NCBI RefSeq assembly: GCF_003258295.1
Contig: NZ_QKYN01000118.1
Span: 1 to 64,000, forward strand
Direction of reading: 5' to 3'
Length of the DNA stretch: 64,000 bases
Origin: Streptacidiphilus pinicola
GTDB taxonomy: Bacteria > Actinomycetota > Actinomycetes > Streptomycetales > Streptomycetaceae
Below the pieces are notes generated by a model. That model was not told where the DNA came from. It did no database searches and saw only the letters and a program-made list of their open reading frames with translations. A program made the position numbers and the translations under genes. Shown here piece after piece: positions 8,393 through 15,971 of the stretch; positions within the stretch are counted from its first letter, which is position 1; each line of letters starts with the position of its first letter.

Positions 8393-9028
8393 TTGAACAC
8401 CGTGAACACCGTGAACGACCTCGCCCTGAACGGGGCCTCCATCGACGGCGGCCTGTACTCCTGGTTCACCCGGCAGGCGCAGAGCGCCCCGCACTGGCTG
8501 GACGACGTCGTCTCCTTCTACGCCACGCTGGGCCTCGGCGTCTTCGCACTGCTGATGGTCTGGGGCTGGTGGCAGGCCCGCCAGGCGCGCAGCGCCGCGG
8601 CGATGGCGACGGCACTGGCCGTGCCCGTCGCCGTCGTCCTCGCCTACGTGATGAACGACGTGCTGAAGAGCGTCTTCACCGAGGTGCGGCCGTGCCAGGC
8701 GATCGCCCACACCGTCACCCTGCAGCCCTGCCCGGGCGTCGGCGACTGGTCCTTCCCGAGCAACCACTCCACCATCGCGGCCGCCTCGGCCGCCGCGCTG
8801 TGGGTGCTGGACCGCAGGCTTGGGATCATCGCCGCGGTGCTGGCCCTGTTCATGGCCTTCTCCCGGGTCTGGGTCGGCGCACACTACCCGCACGACGTGG
8901 TCGTCGGCCTCCTCGTCGGCACGCTCGTCGCCATCCCCGCCACCCTGGCGGCGCGCCGCTACGCGCCACCGCTGGTGGTACGCCTCCAGAGCGGGTTGCT
9001 GCGCCCGTTGCTGACCGCCACCGACTGA
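8393..9028 (+). CDS. PAP2-family phosphatase (undecaprenyl pyrophosphatase/lipid phosphatase type)
   Basis: About 211 residues, six membrane segments. All three PAP2 motifs are intact: KSVFTEVRP (motif I), FPSNHSTIAAA (motif II) and SRVWVGAHYPHDVV (motif III), giving the catalytic His pair and Arg. Such enzymes dephosphorylate C55-PP or phosphatidyl-lipids at the outer membrane face. Start is ambiguous: TTG at 8393 and GTGs at 8402 and 8411 lie in a short GAACACCGT repeat; GGAG at 8379-8382 fits the TTG or first GTG. Eight bases behind dedA, so surely one transcript. Confidence 0.87.
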   Translation: MNTVNTVNDLALNGASIDGGLYSWFTRQAQSAPHWLDDVVSFYATLGLGVFALLMVWGWWQARQARSAAAMATALAVPVAVVLAYVMNDVLKSVFTEVRPCQAIAHTVTLQPCPGVGDWSFPSNHSTIAAASAAALWVLDRRLGIIAAVLALFMAFSRVWVGAHYPHDVVVGLLVGTLVAIPATLAARRYAPPLVVRLQSGLLRPLLTATD

Positions 9029-9051
9029 GCCCCGGCTCACCGCTCCACAGA

Positions 9052-9090
9052 CGCCCCCGGCTCCGGCGCTCGTACGCCGCGCCGGGGGCG
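9052..9090. terminator. Bidirectional hairpin between convergent genes
   Basis: CGCCCCCGG pairs with CCGGGGGCG, and inside it CGGCG pairs with CGCCG around loop CTCGTA. It lies between the PAP2 stop (+) and the P-II stop (-), so it can serve both strands. Confidence 0.7.
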
Positions 9091-9106
9091 CTCTCGTTCG
9101 GCCGCC

Positions 9107-9430
9107 TCAGAGCGCGGCCTCGCCCCACTCCCTGGTGCGGATGCGGACCACCCGCTCGACCGGCGTGATCCAGACCGTGCCCCGCACCCCCGCGACCGCG
9201 ATCACGTGGATCACGTCCGCCGCGTCCCCGTCCGCCACGACGAGGTCCAGGCGGACCGCGGGCTGTAACTCCACCCGGCGGCGGGCTCCGCGATACACCT
9301 CGTCGTGGATCCGCCCGACGCCCCGGGCGAACACCGTCGTGACGGTGACGCCCGGGATGCCGAGGGTGCGCAGCGCCTCGTGGACCCGTTCGAAGCCGGA
9401 GGCGGGCAGCACCGCGGTGATCAGCTTCAC
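9107..9430 (-). CDS. Divergent P-II family protein
   Basis: 107 residues starting at a GTG that overlaps the stop of the ammonium transporter gene by four bases. The fold is recognisable: start MKLITAVLP, central DEVYRGARRRVEL (T-loop) and C-terminal RVVRIRTREWGEAAL. Compared by eye with E. coli GlnB, Tyr46 is kept, but the modified Tyr51 is Arg51, and the ATP-binding B-loop TGKIGDGK is shortened by about four residues to GVRGT. It therefore cannot be uridylylated/adenylylated at the normal residue and may bind nucleotide differently. Its location behind amt says it probably still gates that transporter. Confidence 0.8.
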   Translation of the reverse strand: MKLITAVLPASGFERVHEALRTLGIPGVTVTTVFARGVGRIHDEVYRGARRRVELQPAVRLDLVVADGDAADVIHVIAVAGVRGTVWITPVERVVRIRTREWGEAAL

Positions 9431-10839
9431 GGTTCCGCCGCGGGTTCGGCGACCGGCTCCTTCGCCTTCACCGGGGCGGACACCGCCGCGCCCACCACGG
9501 CCAGACCCTCCTCGCTGGGGTACGCCTCCTCGTCGTGCACCGCGAGGTCGCCGATCTCCAGCACCTCGTCCGGGGCGCGGAGCTTCACGAAGAGCCCGAT
9601 GGCCTTGAGGATCACGAAGGTCATCAGCGCGTCCCAGACGATGATCGTCCCGGCCGCGCCCAGCTGCAGCAGCAGCTGCTTCGGGTGCCCGTGGAACAGG
9701 CCCGCGTAGGAGACGGCGCTGCCGTCCTTGTTGTAGTAGACCGCCAGCGCCGGGTCGGCGAACAGGCCCACCAGCAGGCCGCCGACCAGACCCGCGACCC
9801 CGTGGGTGTGCACCACACCCAGCGCGTCGTCCACCTTGCGCATGAATCCGAGCTTTCCCAGCTTGTTCCAGGAGAGCCAGACGATGACCGAGGCGATCAG
9901 GCCGACCAGGATCGCGCCGACGCCGGTGACGAAGCCCGCAGCCGGCGTGATGGCGACCAGGCCGACGATCATGCCGTTGATCGCGCCCAGGAAGGTCGGC
10001 TTGCGCTGCGGACCGGCGAACATGTCCAGCAGCAGCCAGGTCAGCAGCGCGACGGCGGTGGCCAGGTTGGTGTTGAGCACGGCGGCGGCCGCGTTCTGGC
10101 CGCCGAAGTACATGTCGCCGCCGTTGAAACCGTTCCAGCCGAGCCAGAGGATGCCCGCGCCGACGGCCACCATCGGCAGGTTGTTGGGCACGGCCTTGGC
10201 CCGGTCCCGGGCCAGCCGCGGGCCGATCACCGCGGCCGCGACGAAGCCGGAGGTGCCGGCGGCGAGGTGGATGACGTAGCCGCCGGAGTAGTCGAGCGCC
10301 CCGGCCTGCGCCCACCAGCCGCCACCCCACAGCAGGAAGGCGTTGACCGAGTAGACGATGCCGGACCAGAGCGGTACGAAGAGCAGCCACGCGCGGAAGT
10401 TCATCCGCCCGATCACACTGCCCAGGAACAGCAGCGGCGTGATCGCCGCGAAGGCGAACTGGAAGTAGGCCAGCGTGGATTGCGGGAATCTGAAGTCCGG
10501 CATGGCGCCGGTCCCGCTGACGAGCGGAATACCGGCCTTGCCGGTCTCGGCGCCCGCGCCGGTGATCGTTCCGGGCCTGCCGACGGCCGAGTGCAGAATT
10601 CCGGGGCCGAGGTGGAGTGGTGAGCCGAAGCTCATCTTGAACTCGTACAGCACCCACGCCACCAGGACGAGCGAGAAGGCGCTGAATGCCATCAGCATGG
10701 TGTTGACGGCCCATTTGCGCTGCACCAGCCCGGCGTAGAGCACGGCGATGCCGGGGATGCTCATCAGGCCCACCAGCGTAGCCGCCACCAGCTGCCACGT
10801 GTTGTCGCCCGCGTTGAGCCAACTAGGGTAGGGAATCAC
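9427..10839 (-). CDS. amt: Ammonium transporter (Amt/MEP family)
   Basis: 470 residues, about eleven membrane segments. Amt hallmarks: start DNTWQLVAATLVGLMSIPG, the substrate-vestibule GRMNFRAWLLF stretch, GYVIHLAAGTSGFVAA (first pore His) and GVVHTHGVAGLVGGLLVG (second pore His), ending with a charged cytosolic tail rich in Glu/Pro/Ala. I chose GTG 10839 because GGGAGG lies ten bases upstream and the mature-like sequence starts here; the frame is open for 26 more codons without coding character. The P-II gene follows with GTGA overlap. No glnD gene follows, unlike the classic amtB-glnK-glnD group. Confidence 0.92.
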   Translation of the reverse strand: MIPYPSWLNAGDNTWQLVAATLVGLMSIPGIAVLYAGLVQRKWAVNTMLMAFSAFSLVLVAWVLYEFKMSFGSPLHLGPGILHSAVGRPGTITGAGAETGKAGIPLVSGTGAMPDFRFPQSTLAYFQFAFAAITPLLFLGSVIGRMNFRAWLLFVPLWSGIVYSVNAFLLWGGGWWAQAGALDYSGGYVIHLAAGTSGFVAAAVIGPRLARDRAKAVPNNLPMVAVGAGILWLGWNGFNGGDMYFGGQNAAAAVLNTNLATAVALLTWLLLDMFAGPQRKPTFLGAINGMIVGLVAITPAAGFVTGVGAILVGLIASVIVWLSWNKLGKLGFMRKVDDALGVVHTHGVAGLVGGLLVGLFADPALAVYYNKDGSAVSYAGLFHGHPKQLLLQLGAAGTIIVWDALMTFVILKAIGLFVKLRAPDEVLEIGDLAVHDEEAYPSEEGLAVVGAAVSAPVKAKEPVAEPAAEP

Positions 10840-10960
10840 GCGATCGTGCCTCCCGTCGTGGGAATCGCTTTCTCCGGAAGGTGGGACCGGCGCGTTTCTC
10901 TGACGTTTCGTCAGCATTACCGCGTGGCAAAAACCTTCATCCGCACGTGAGGAATCCGCC

Positions 10961-11443
10961 GTGGTGATCCGTCCTGCCGAGCCCGCCGATCTTGCGGCTG
11001 TCGCCGCGATCTACGCGCACTATGTGCGGGAGACCGTGGCCACCTTCGACGAGACGCCGCGCACCGAGGCCGACTGGCGGGCGAAGGCGGCGAATCTGGC
11101 GCCGTTCCTGGTGGCGGAGCTCGACGGGGAGGTCGCGGGCTACGCGTACGTGAGCGCGTACCGACCCAAGCCCGCCTACCGCCACACCGGGGAGGACTCG
11201 ATCTACCTCGCCCCGGACCGCACCGGGCTGGGGCTCGGCGGGGCGCTGCTGGAGGCCCTGCTGACGGCCTGCCAGAAGACGGAACTGCGGCAGCTGGTGG
11301 CCGTCATCGCGGACACCGGCAGCGACGCCTCCGTCGCGCTGCACCGCCGGTACGGCTTCGAACCGGCGGGACGGCTGAAGAACGTGGGCTTCAAGCACGG
11401 TCGGTGGATCGACACGATCCTGCTGCAGCGCGCCCTCGACTGA
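10961..11443 (+). CDS. GNAT N-acetyltransferase, phosphinothricin acetyltransferase-like
   Basis: 160 residues, GTG start after GAGGA. It looks like the PAT/MddA subgroup: IRPAEPADLAAVAAIYAHYV, then TFDETPRTEADW, YAYVSAYRPKPAYRHTGEDSIYL and the acetyl-CoA loop GLGLGGALLEALL (Q/RxxGxG/A variant), with a late GFKHGRWIDTILLQR. Family members acetylate phosphinothricin, methionine derivatives or related amino acids. Stands alone between the amt operon and a DUF1707 gene. Confidence 0.88.
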   Translation: MVIRPAEPADLAAVAAIYAHYVRETVATFDETPRTEADWRAKAANLAPFLVAELDGEVAGYAYVSAYRPKPAYRHTGEDSIYLAPDRTGLGLGGALLEALLTACQKTELRQLVAVIADTGSDASVALHRRYGFEPAGRLKNVGFKHGRWIDTILLQRALD

Positions 11444-11464
11444 ACCAGCGAGGCCTGGTGGCGC

Positions 11465-12082
11465 TCAGCGCCATTCGCGCCACGGGTGGCGTGCGTCGCC
11501 CGCGCGGCGCACCCGGACCTGGCCGAGGACGGCACGGCCGGTGATCCGCACCATCGGGCCGTCGGCCGAGGTGGCGTCCGCAGCCCCCATGGGCAGGGCG
11601 CGCTTGGCGAAGAGGGCACTGCCCTCGTCGTAGACGCGAACGTGCGGCGGGAGGACCAGCTCGATCAGGCCGCAGAACGCGTCCGCCTCGATCACCACCT
11701 CGCGGCGGGTGAAGACCGCGTGCCGCAGGTCGATCACGAGCTTGCCCCAACGGGCCCGCGCGACGCTGGTCGGCGGCACGGGCCACTGCCCGCCCCGGCG
11801 CACCTTGCTGAACAGCGCGGTCACCGGCGTGGTGCTGGGCGGCGCCACCGGCTGCAGCTCGGTGGCGGAGACGGGCAGGTCCGCGGTCAGCGGATGCAGC
11901 TCGGCCACCGTGCGGGCCGCGTAGGCGGCCTCCAGCCGCTGGGCGTGCTCGTCGGGATCGAGATGGCCGGTGGCGAGCGCGTCGGCCAGCACGGCGGCGA
12001 CACGGTCACGGTCGACGTCCCCCGCGCGCAGGGCGGGGCCCTGCCCGTCGACGGGCACGGGAAGGGGTGCGGGCTCGTTCAC
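11465..12082 (-). CDS. DUF1707 / LiaF-like C-terminal domain protein
   Basis: 205 residues. The N-terminal third has the DUF1707 signature RAGDVDRDRVAAVLADA followed by GHLDPDEHAQRLEAAYAARTVAEL, a SHOCT-like short helical domain very common in actinomycetes. After a Pro-rich linker the C-terminal half (RWGKLVIDLRHAVFTRREVVIEA..., IELVLPPHVRV) looks like the beta-strand LiaF/DUF2154-type domain linked to cell-envelope stress signalling. No membrane segment. Function unproven. Confidence 0.75.
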   Translation of the reverse strand: MNEPAPLPVPVDGQGPALRAGDVDRDRVAAVLADALATGHLDPDEHAQRLEAAYAARTVAELHPLTADLPVSATELQPVAPPSTTPVTALFSKVRRGGQWPVPPTSVARARWGKLVIDLRHAVFTRREVVIEADAFCGLIELVLPPHVRVYDEGSALFAKRALPMGAADATSADGPMVRITGRAVLGQVRVRRAGDARHPWREWR

Positions 12083-12151
12083 GACGGCGTACTCCAGGAT
12101 CGGCGGCGTCAGCTGCGGACAGGAACACGATATGTCGCGACTGTAGCGCGG

Positions 12152-13615
12152 TCAACGCGTTCCGCTCGGCCCGCCGGCGGGCGTGCTCCGCGGCACGAGA
12201 AGTTCCGCGGCGCCGATCAGGAGCGCGACGCCGACGAGTGCCGCGGCCCCGTAGAGGCTGAGGCTGACCGCGTGTGCATAGTCGCCGCCGGTGGCGCCGA
12301 GCTGGTTGAAGAACAGCGTGGCGGCGACGGCGGTGCCCAGCGAGGTCCCGATGCGTTGGCCGGTCTGCAGCACCGCGGAGGCGCTGCCGCCGCGCTCGGG
12401 GGGCACGCCCTGCAGCGCCAGCGTCTGATTGGGTCCGATCACCAGTCCACTACCCAGGCCGACCAGGAGCAACGGCAGCAGGATGTCCAACCACACCCCC
12501 GAGCCCGAGTGGTAACGGACGATCACCGCGGTGGCCGCGAGACCGAGCGTGACGGACACCAGGCCGACGACCACCATCACCCGGCCGAAGCGGTAGACGG
12601 CGCGGCCACCCATGGTGGAGCTGACGGCCGACCCCAGGGCGAACGGAAGGCTCGCCGCGCCGGCCTCCAGCGCCGAGTAGTGGAGCCCCTGCTGCAGGTA
12701 GAGGGTCAGGACGAGGATGAGCCCCGTGTAGCCGGCGAAGTACACCACACCGAGGGCGCTCCCCGCGCTGTACGAGCGGCTGCGCAGCAGGCTCAGTTCG
12801 ACAAGCGGGTCGCGCCCCGTGCGGCGCCACAGCGTCTCCCAGCCCAGGAAGCAGGCCAGCAGGACGGCCGCGAGGCCGAGGAGCCACCAATGCACCGCGG
12901 ACCGCTGCTCCTGTTCGACCAGCGGCAGCAGGACGCAGGCGATGCCACCGCCCAGCAGCAGCACGCCCACCAGGTCCAGGCCGCGATTCCCGCGCCGCGC
13001 CGGGACCTTCGGCAACAACGTCACGCCGAGAAGCAGGGCGATCAGACCGATCGGCAGGTTGACCAGGAAGACCCAGCGCCAGCCGTCCGCCCGCCCGGCG
13101 GCCTGGATCAGCAGCCCCCCGGCAAGGGGCCCGACGGCCGTGGAGACGGCGATGGACGCGCCGTAGAGACCGAACGCCCGGCCTCGCTCGGGCCCTCGGA
13201 ACAGTTGCTGGATCATCCCGATGACCTGGGGCCCGAGCAGCCCGCCCGCGGCGCCCTGGAGCAGACGGGCCGTCACCAGCCAGGTGGGACTCGGGGCCAC
13301 CGCGCACAGCAGACTCACCGCCGTGAACAGGGCCAGGCCGATCAGGAAGAACCCCTTGCGGCCGAGCGTGTCTCCCAGCTTCCCGGCCGGTACCAGCGCC
13401 AGGCCGAAGGTGAGCGTGTAGCCCGACACGACCCAGGAGACGGCGCCGGGGCCGGCGTGCAGTCCCTGCTGCATGGAGGGCAGGGCCACGTTCACGATGC
13501 TCACGTCGAGCAGGGTCATGAACCCGGCGATCAGGCAGACCGCGAGGGCCCGCCACCTGTTCGGATTCAACGCCTCGACCCCGGAGCCCGAAGGGCGCTG
13601 TGTGTCAACTGTCAT
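12152..13615 (-). CDS. MFS drug efflux transporter, DHA2 (14-TM) family
   Basis: 487 residues with about fourteen hydrophobic segments. EmrB/QacA features: NPNRWRALAVCLIAGFMTLLDVSIVNVALP at the start (TM1 with Asp), GKLGDTLGRKGFF (motif A), AGGLLGPQVIGMIQQLF and TAVGPLAGGLL (motif C, typical of drug antiporters). It shares an intergenic inverted repeat with a divergent TetR regulator, so it is probably repressed by that protein and induced by its substrate. Because it borders the NRPS-type operon it is a candidate exporter or self-resistance pump for that product. Confidence 0.9.
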   Translation of the reverse strand: MTVDTQRPSGSGVEALNPNRWRALAVCLIAGFMTLLDVSIVNVALPSMQQGLHAGPGAVSWVVSGYTLTFGLALVPAGKLGDTLGRKGFFLIGLALFTAVSLLCAVAPSPTWLVTARLLQGAAGGLLGPQVIGMIQQLFRGPERGRAFGLYGASIAVSTAVGPLAGGLLIQAAGRADGWRWVFLVNLPIGLIALLLGVTLLPKVPARRGNRGLDLVGVLLLGGGIACVLLPLVEQEQRSAVHWWLLGLAAVLLACFLGWETLWRRTGRDPLVELSLLRSRSYSAGSALGVVYFAGYTGLILVLTLYLQQGLHYSALEAGAASLPFALGSAVSSTMGGRAVYRFGRVMVVVGLVSVTLGLAATAVIVRYHSGSGVWLDILLPLLLVGLGSGLVIGPNQTLALQGVPPERGGSASAVLQTGQRIGTSLGTAVAATLFFNQLGATGGDYAHAVSLSLYGAAALVGVALLIGAAELLVPRSTPAGGPSGTR

Positions 13616-13617
13616 GA

Positions 13618-13651
13618 TTTACACCGTACACATTGCTGCTTACGCTGTAAA
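13618..13651. promoter_or_regulatory. TetR-type operator between efflux pump and regulator
   Basis: Inverted repeat TTTACACCGTA (13618-13628) and TACGCTGTAAA (13641-13651), 10 of 11 positions matching, with 12 bases between. It starts three bases before the transporter start codon and ends 21 bases before the regulator ATG, so a bound dimer could block both genes. Confidence 0.65.
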
Positions 13652-13672
13652 TTCCGAGGTAACGTTGCCCCT

Positions 13673-14440
13673 ATGAACGCACGCATGAAGGCGAAGCAGG
13701 CAGACTCCGCAGCAGCGACCGCCCCCCTCTCCGTCTGGGAGCGGATGGCCCAGCCCACTCCCGCGCCACGCCCCGGGCTCACGCTCGGCCGGATCGCCGA
13801 AGTGGCACTGGGGATCGCGGACGCCGACGGCCTCGCCGCCGTCTCCATGCGGCGGCTTGCGGAGGGGCTCGGCGTCTCGGCCATGACCTGCTACCGCTAC
13901 GTCACCGGCAAGGACGAGATCATCGAGCTGATGCTCGACGACGTCCGACGGGAGATGCTCCTCGACGACCTCCCCGGGGACTGGCGGGGTGTCCTGCGCG
14001 CGTCGGCCCTGCGGTTCCGCGAGGTCGTGCTGCGGCATCCCTGGATGACGGACGTCCCCGGCCGGATCCTCTTCGCGCCGACGCCGGCCTATCTGGCGTT
14101 GTCCGAGCAGCTGTTCGCCGCACTCCACCGCCTGGGTCTGGACCTGGACCGGATCGCCGACGTCACGGGCGCCGTCACCGCCTACGCGCGGGCCGGGACG
14201 CACGACGAGATCACCCGTACCCGGCTGCGCACCCCCGAGGGATGGAGCAGCAGCCAGGACGCCAGGGATGCCAACCGCGAACGCCTGATCCGCCTGCTGG
14301 ACAACGGCGACTACCCCGTCTACCGGAAGTTCGTCCGCGAGGGAGCGCCTCAGGGCGACGAGCGGGCCCGGTTCGAGTTCGGCCTCGACTGCCTGCTCGA
14401 CGGCATCTCCGCCAGGCCGGACATCCCGGCCGCCGGCTGA
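13673..14440 (+). CDS. TetR/AcrR-family transcriptional regulator
   Basis: 255 residues; ATG at 13673 with GAGG upstream. After a ~35-residue lead, the HTH is clear: LTLGRIAEVALGIADADGL, AVSMRRLAEGLGVSAMTCYRYV and TGKDEIIELMLD. The C-terminal two thirds resemble the tetracycline-repressor-type ligand domain (helices with RHPWMTDVP and a HDEITRTRLRT stretch). Divergent from the DHA2 pump with a shared operator. Its last 91 bases overlap, antisense, the 3' end of the phosphopantetheinyl transferase gene. Confidence 0.9.
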   Translation: MNARMKAKQADSAAATAPLSVWERMAQPTPAPRPGLTLGRIAEVALGIADADGLAAVSMRRLAEGLGVSAMTCYRYVTGKDEIIELMLDDVRREMLLDDLPGDWRGVLRASALRFREVVLRHPWMTDVPGRILFAPTPAYLALSEQLFAALHRLGLDLDRIADVTGAVTAYARAGTHDEITRTRLRTPEGWSSSQDARDANRERLIRLLDNGDYPVYRKFVREGAPQGDERARFEFGLDCLLDGISARPDIPAAG

Positions 14441-15120
14441 CCGGCCGGCAGCGCGGCCCCCACGGGCTCGAGGGCGATCGCCGTGAGCACGATCCCCTCG
14501 TGGACGAGCCACCGTCCCTCGAGCATCGCGGGGCGCCCCAGCACGGCGCTCGCGTCCGCCGGGAGCAGGTGCGCACGGAACGTCCCGCCGTCCGGATCGA
14601 TGGCGATCGAGGCCTCGTCGAAGCCGAGCCAGCTGCCGGTGACGGGGAACCAGGTCTTGTACACGGCCTCCTTCGCGCTGAAGAGCAGTCGGTCCCAGTG
14701 GATGTCGGGCCTCCGGGCGGTCAGGGCGTCCAGCCTCGCGCCCTCCTCCGGGCGGGCTATGACGTCCAACTCCCGGCCGGGCAACGGTGCGTGGGGTTCT
14801 GCATCGATGCCGAGCCCGTCCAGGTCGCCCGCCCGCGCCACGACCGCGGCGCGGTAGCCCTCGCAGTGCGTCATCGAGCCGACGACACCGGTCGGCCAGG
14901 CGGGCGCACCCAGCCGGCCGGGCAGGATGGGCGCCGCGGGGACCCCCAGGCCCGCCAGGGCCTCCCGGGCACAGGCCCGGACCGTGGCGAAGTCCCTGCG
15001 GCGGCGGTTCGAGGCGCGCGCGATCACGGCCTCCTCCTCGGGGAAGAGCCTCGGGGTCTCCACCGGGTCGGCGTACGCCTCGGCGCACCTGACCCGGTCC
15101 GGCAACAGCGCTTCGATCAC
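14350..15120 (-). CDS. 4'-phosphopantetheinyl transferase (EntD/Sfp superfamily)
   Basis: 256 residues starting with a GTG that overlaps the metallophosphoesterase stop (GTGA). The enzyme transfers phosphopantetheine from CoA to a carrier-protein serine. Motifs: LPGRLGAPAWPTGVVGSMTHCEGY in parts, LGIDAEPHAPLP (metal-binding Asp/Glu) and WDRLLFSAKEAVYKTWFP (catalytic Glu/Lys). EntD-like size plus a ~35-residue tail (PAGQPAAGMSGLAEM...) that lies over the TetR gene end. As last gene of the ten-gene operon it would activate the carrier domain coded by the first gene, though it could also serve other synthases. Confidence 0.9.
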   Translation of the reverse strand: MIEALLPDRVRCAEAYADPVETPRLFPEEEAVIARASNRRRRDFATVRACAREALAGLGVPAAPILPGRLGAPAWPTGVVGSMTHCEGYRAAVVARAGDLDGLGIDAEPHAPLPGRELDVIARPEEGARLDALTARRPDIHWDRLLFSAKEAVYKTWFPVTGSWLGFDEASIAIDPDGGTFRAHLLPADASAVLGRPAMLEGRWLVHEGIVLTAIALEPVGAALPAGQPAAGMSGLAEMPSSRQSRPNSNRARSSP

Positions 15121-15971
15121 CGAGGCCTCCCCGAGGTGCGCGCCGCGGGGAGAACCGACACCGGCAGCCGTGCGCCGTCGCCGTGGTGCCGCCACTCCCG
15201 CGGGTAGCCGAGCGACACCTCGTAGTGGGGCACGCCGTCCTCGAGGAAGAGACCGGGCATGTGCAGATGGCCGTACACCACGGCCGCCGCCCGGAACCGG
15301 CGCGGCCAGTCCGCCGTCGCCTCCGTCCCGCACCACAGGGCGACCTCCGGATGCCGCAGCAGGCCGGTGGGGGTGCGCACCAGCGGAAAGTGGTTCACCA
15401 GCACGGTCGGCAGCGTGGGGTCGACCGTCTCCAGGCGCGCCTCGGTGAACGCGAGGCGCGCCCGGCACCACTCCTGCCGACTGGCGTAGGGGTGGGGATG
15501 CAGCATGGCCTCGTCCGCGGAGACCACCAGCGCGTCCGCCGCGGCGGCCAGCGCCTGCGCGACGTCGTGCGCCGCGGTGGACCGGAAGCTGTAGTCGTAG
15601 AGTACGAACAGCGGTGCGACGACGACCGGCCCACCCGGACCGTCCCAGACGGGATACGGGTCCTCCGGGGTGACGACGCCGAGCCCGCGGCACAGGTCCA
15701 CGAGCAGGCGGTACCGGTCGTCACCGCGCAGTTGGACCGGGTCGCCCGAGGGCGTCCACAGCTCGTGGTTGCCCGGGACCCAGACGACCTTCTCGAACCG
15801 CCCCGCGAGCCGGCCCAGCGCCCACTCGACGTCGGCCACCGCCTCGCCGACGTCGCCCGCCACCAGGAGCCAGTCGCCGGGCGCCCGCGGCGCGAGCCGC
15901 TCAACCACCCGTCGGTTCTCCTGGTGGCGGACGTGGAGGTCGCTGACGGCCAGCAGGCTGCGTTCCGTCAT
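15117..15971 (-). CDS. Calcineurin-like metallophosphoesterase
   Basis: 284 residues. Metal-binding motifs of the family: SDLHVRHQENR (DxH), LLVAGDVGE (GDxx), WVPGNHELW (GNHE), VLVNHFPL and VVYGHLHMPG (GHxH). Cytosolic, no signal. Family members hydrolyse nucleotides, phosphoproteins or phosphodiesters; the substrate is unknown. A one-base stop-start overlap with the FAD enzyme and a four-base overlap with the phosphopantetheinyl transferase tie it to the operon. It might process a phosphorylated intermediate or simply travel with the transferase gene, a pairing seen in other streptomycetes as far as I recall. Confidence 0.85.
   Translation of the reverse strand: MTERSLLAVSDLHVRHQENRRVVERLAPRAPGDWLLVAGDVGEAVADVEWALGRLAGRFEKVVWVPGNHELWTPSGDPVQLRGDDRYRLLVDLCRGLGVVTPEDPYPVWDGPGGPVVVAPLFVLYDYSFRSTAAHDVAQALAAAADALVVSADEAMLHPHPYASRQEWCRARLAFTEARLETVDPTLPTVLVNHFPLVRTPTGLLRHPEVALWCGTEATADWPRRFRAAAVVYGHLHMPGLFLEDGVPHYEVSLGYPREWRHHGDGARLPVSVLPAARTSGRPR

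Noticed and set aside
8393-8419. GAACACCGT direct repeat at the PAP2 gene start, considered as a regulatory iteron
   Set aside because: Only two and a half copies within the first codons; more likely slippage that produced alternative start codons.
11486-13672. Long plus-strand extension in frame with the TetR gene
   Set aside because: It lies opposite the DUF1707 and MFS genes; the TetR protein has a good ATG with ribosome site at 13673.
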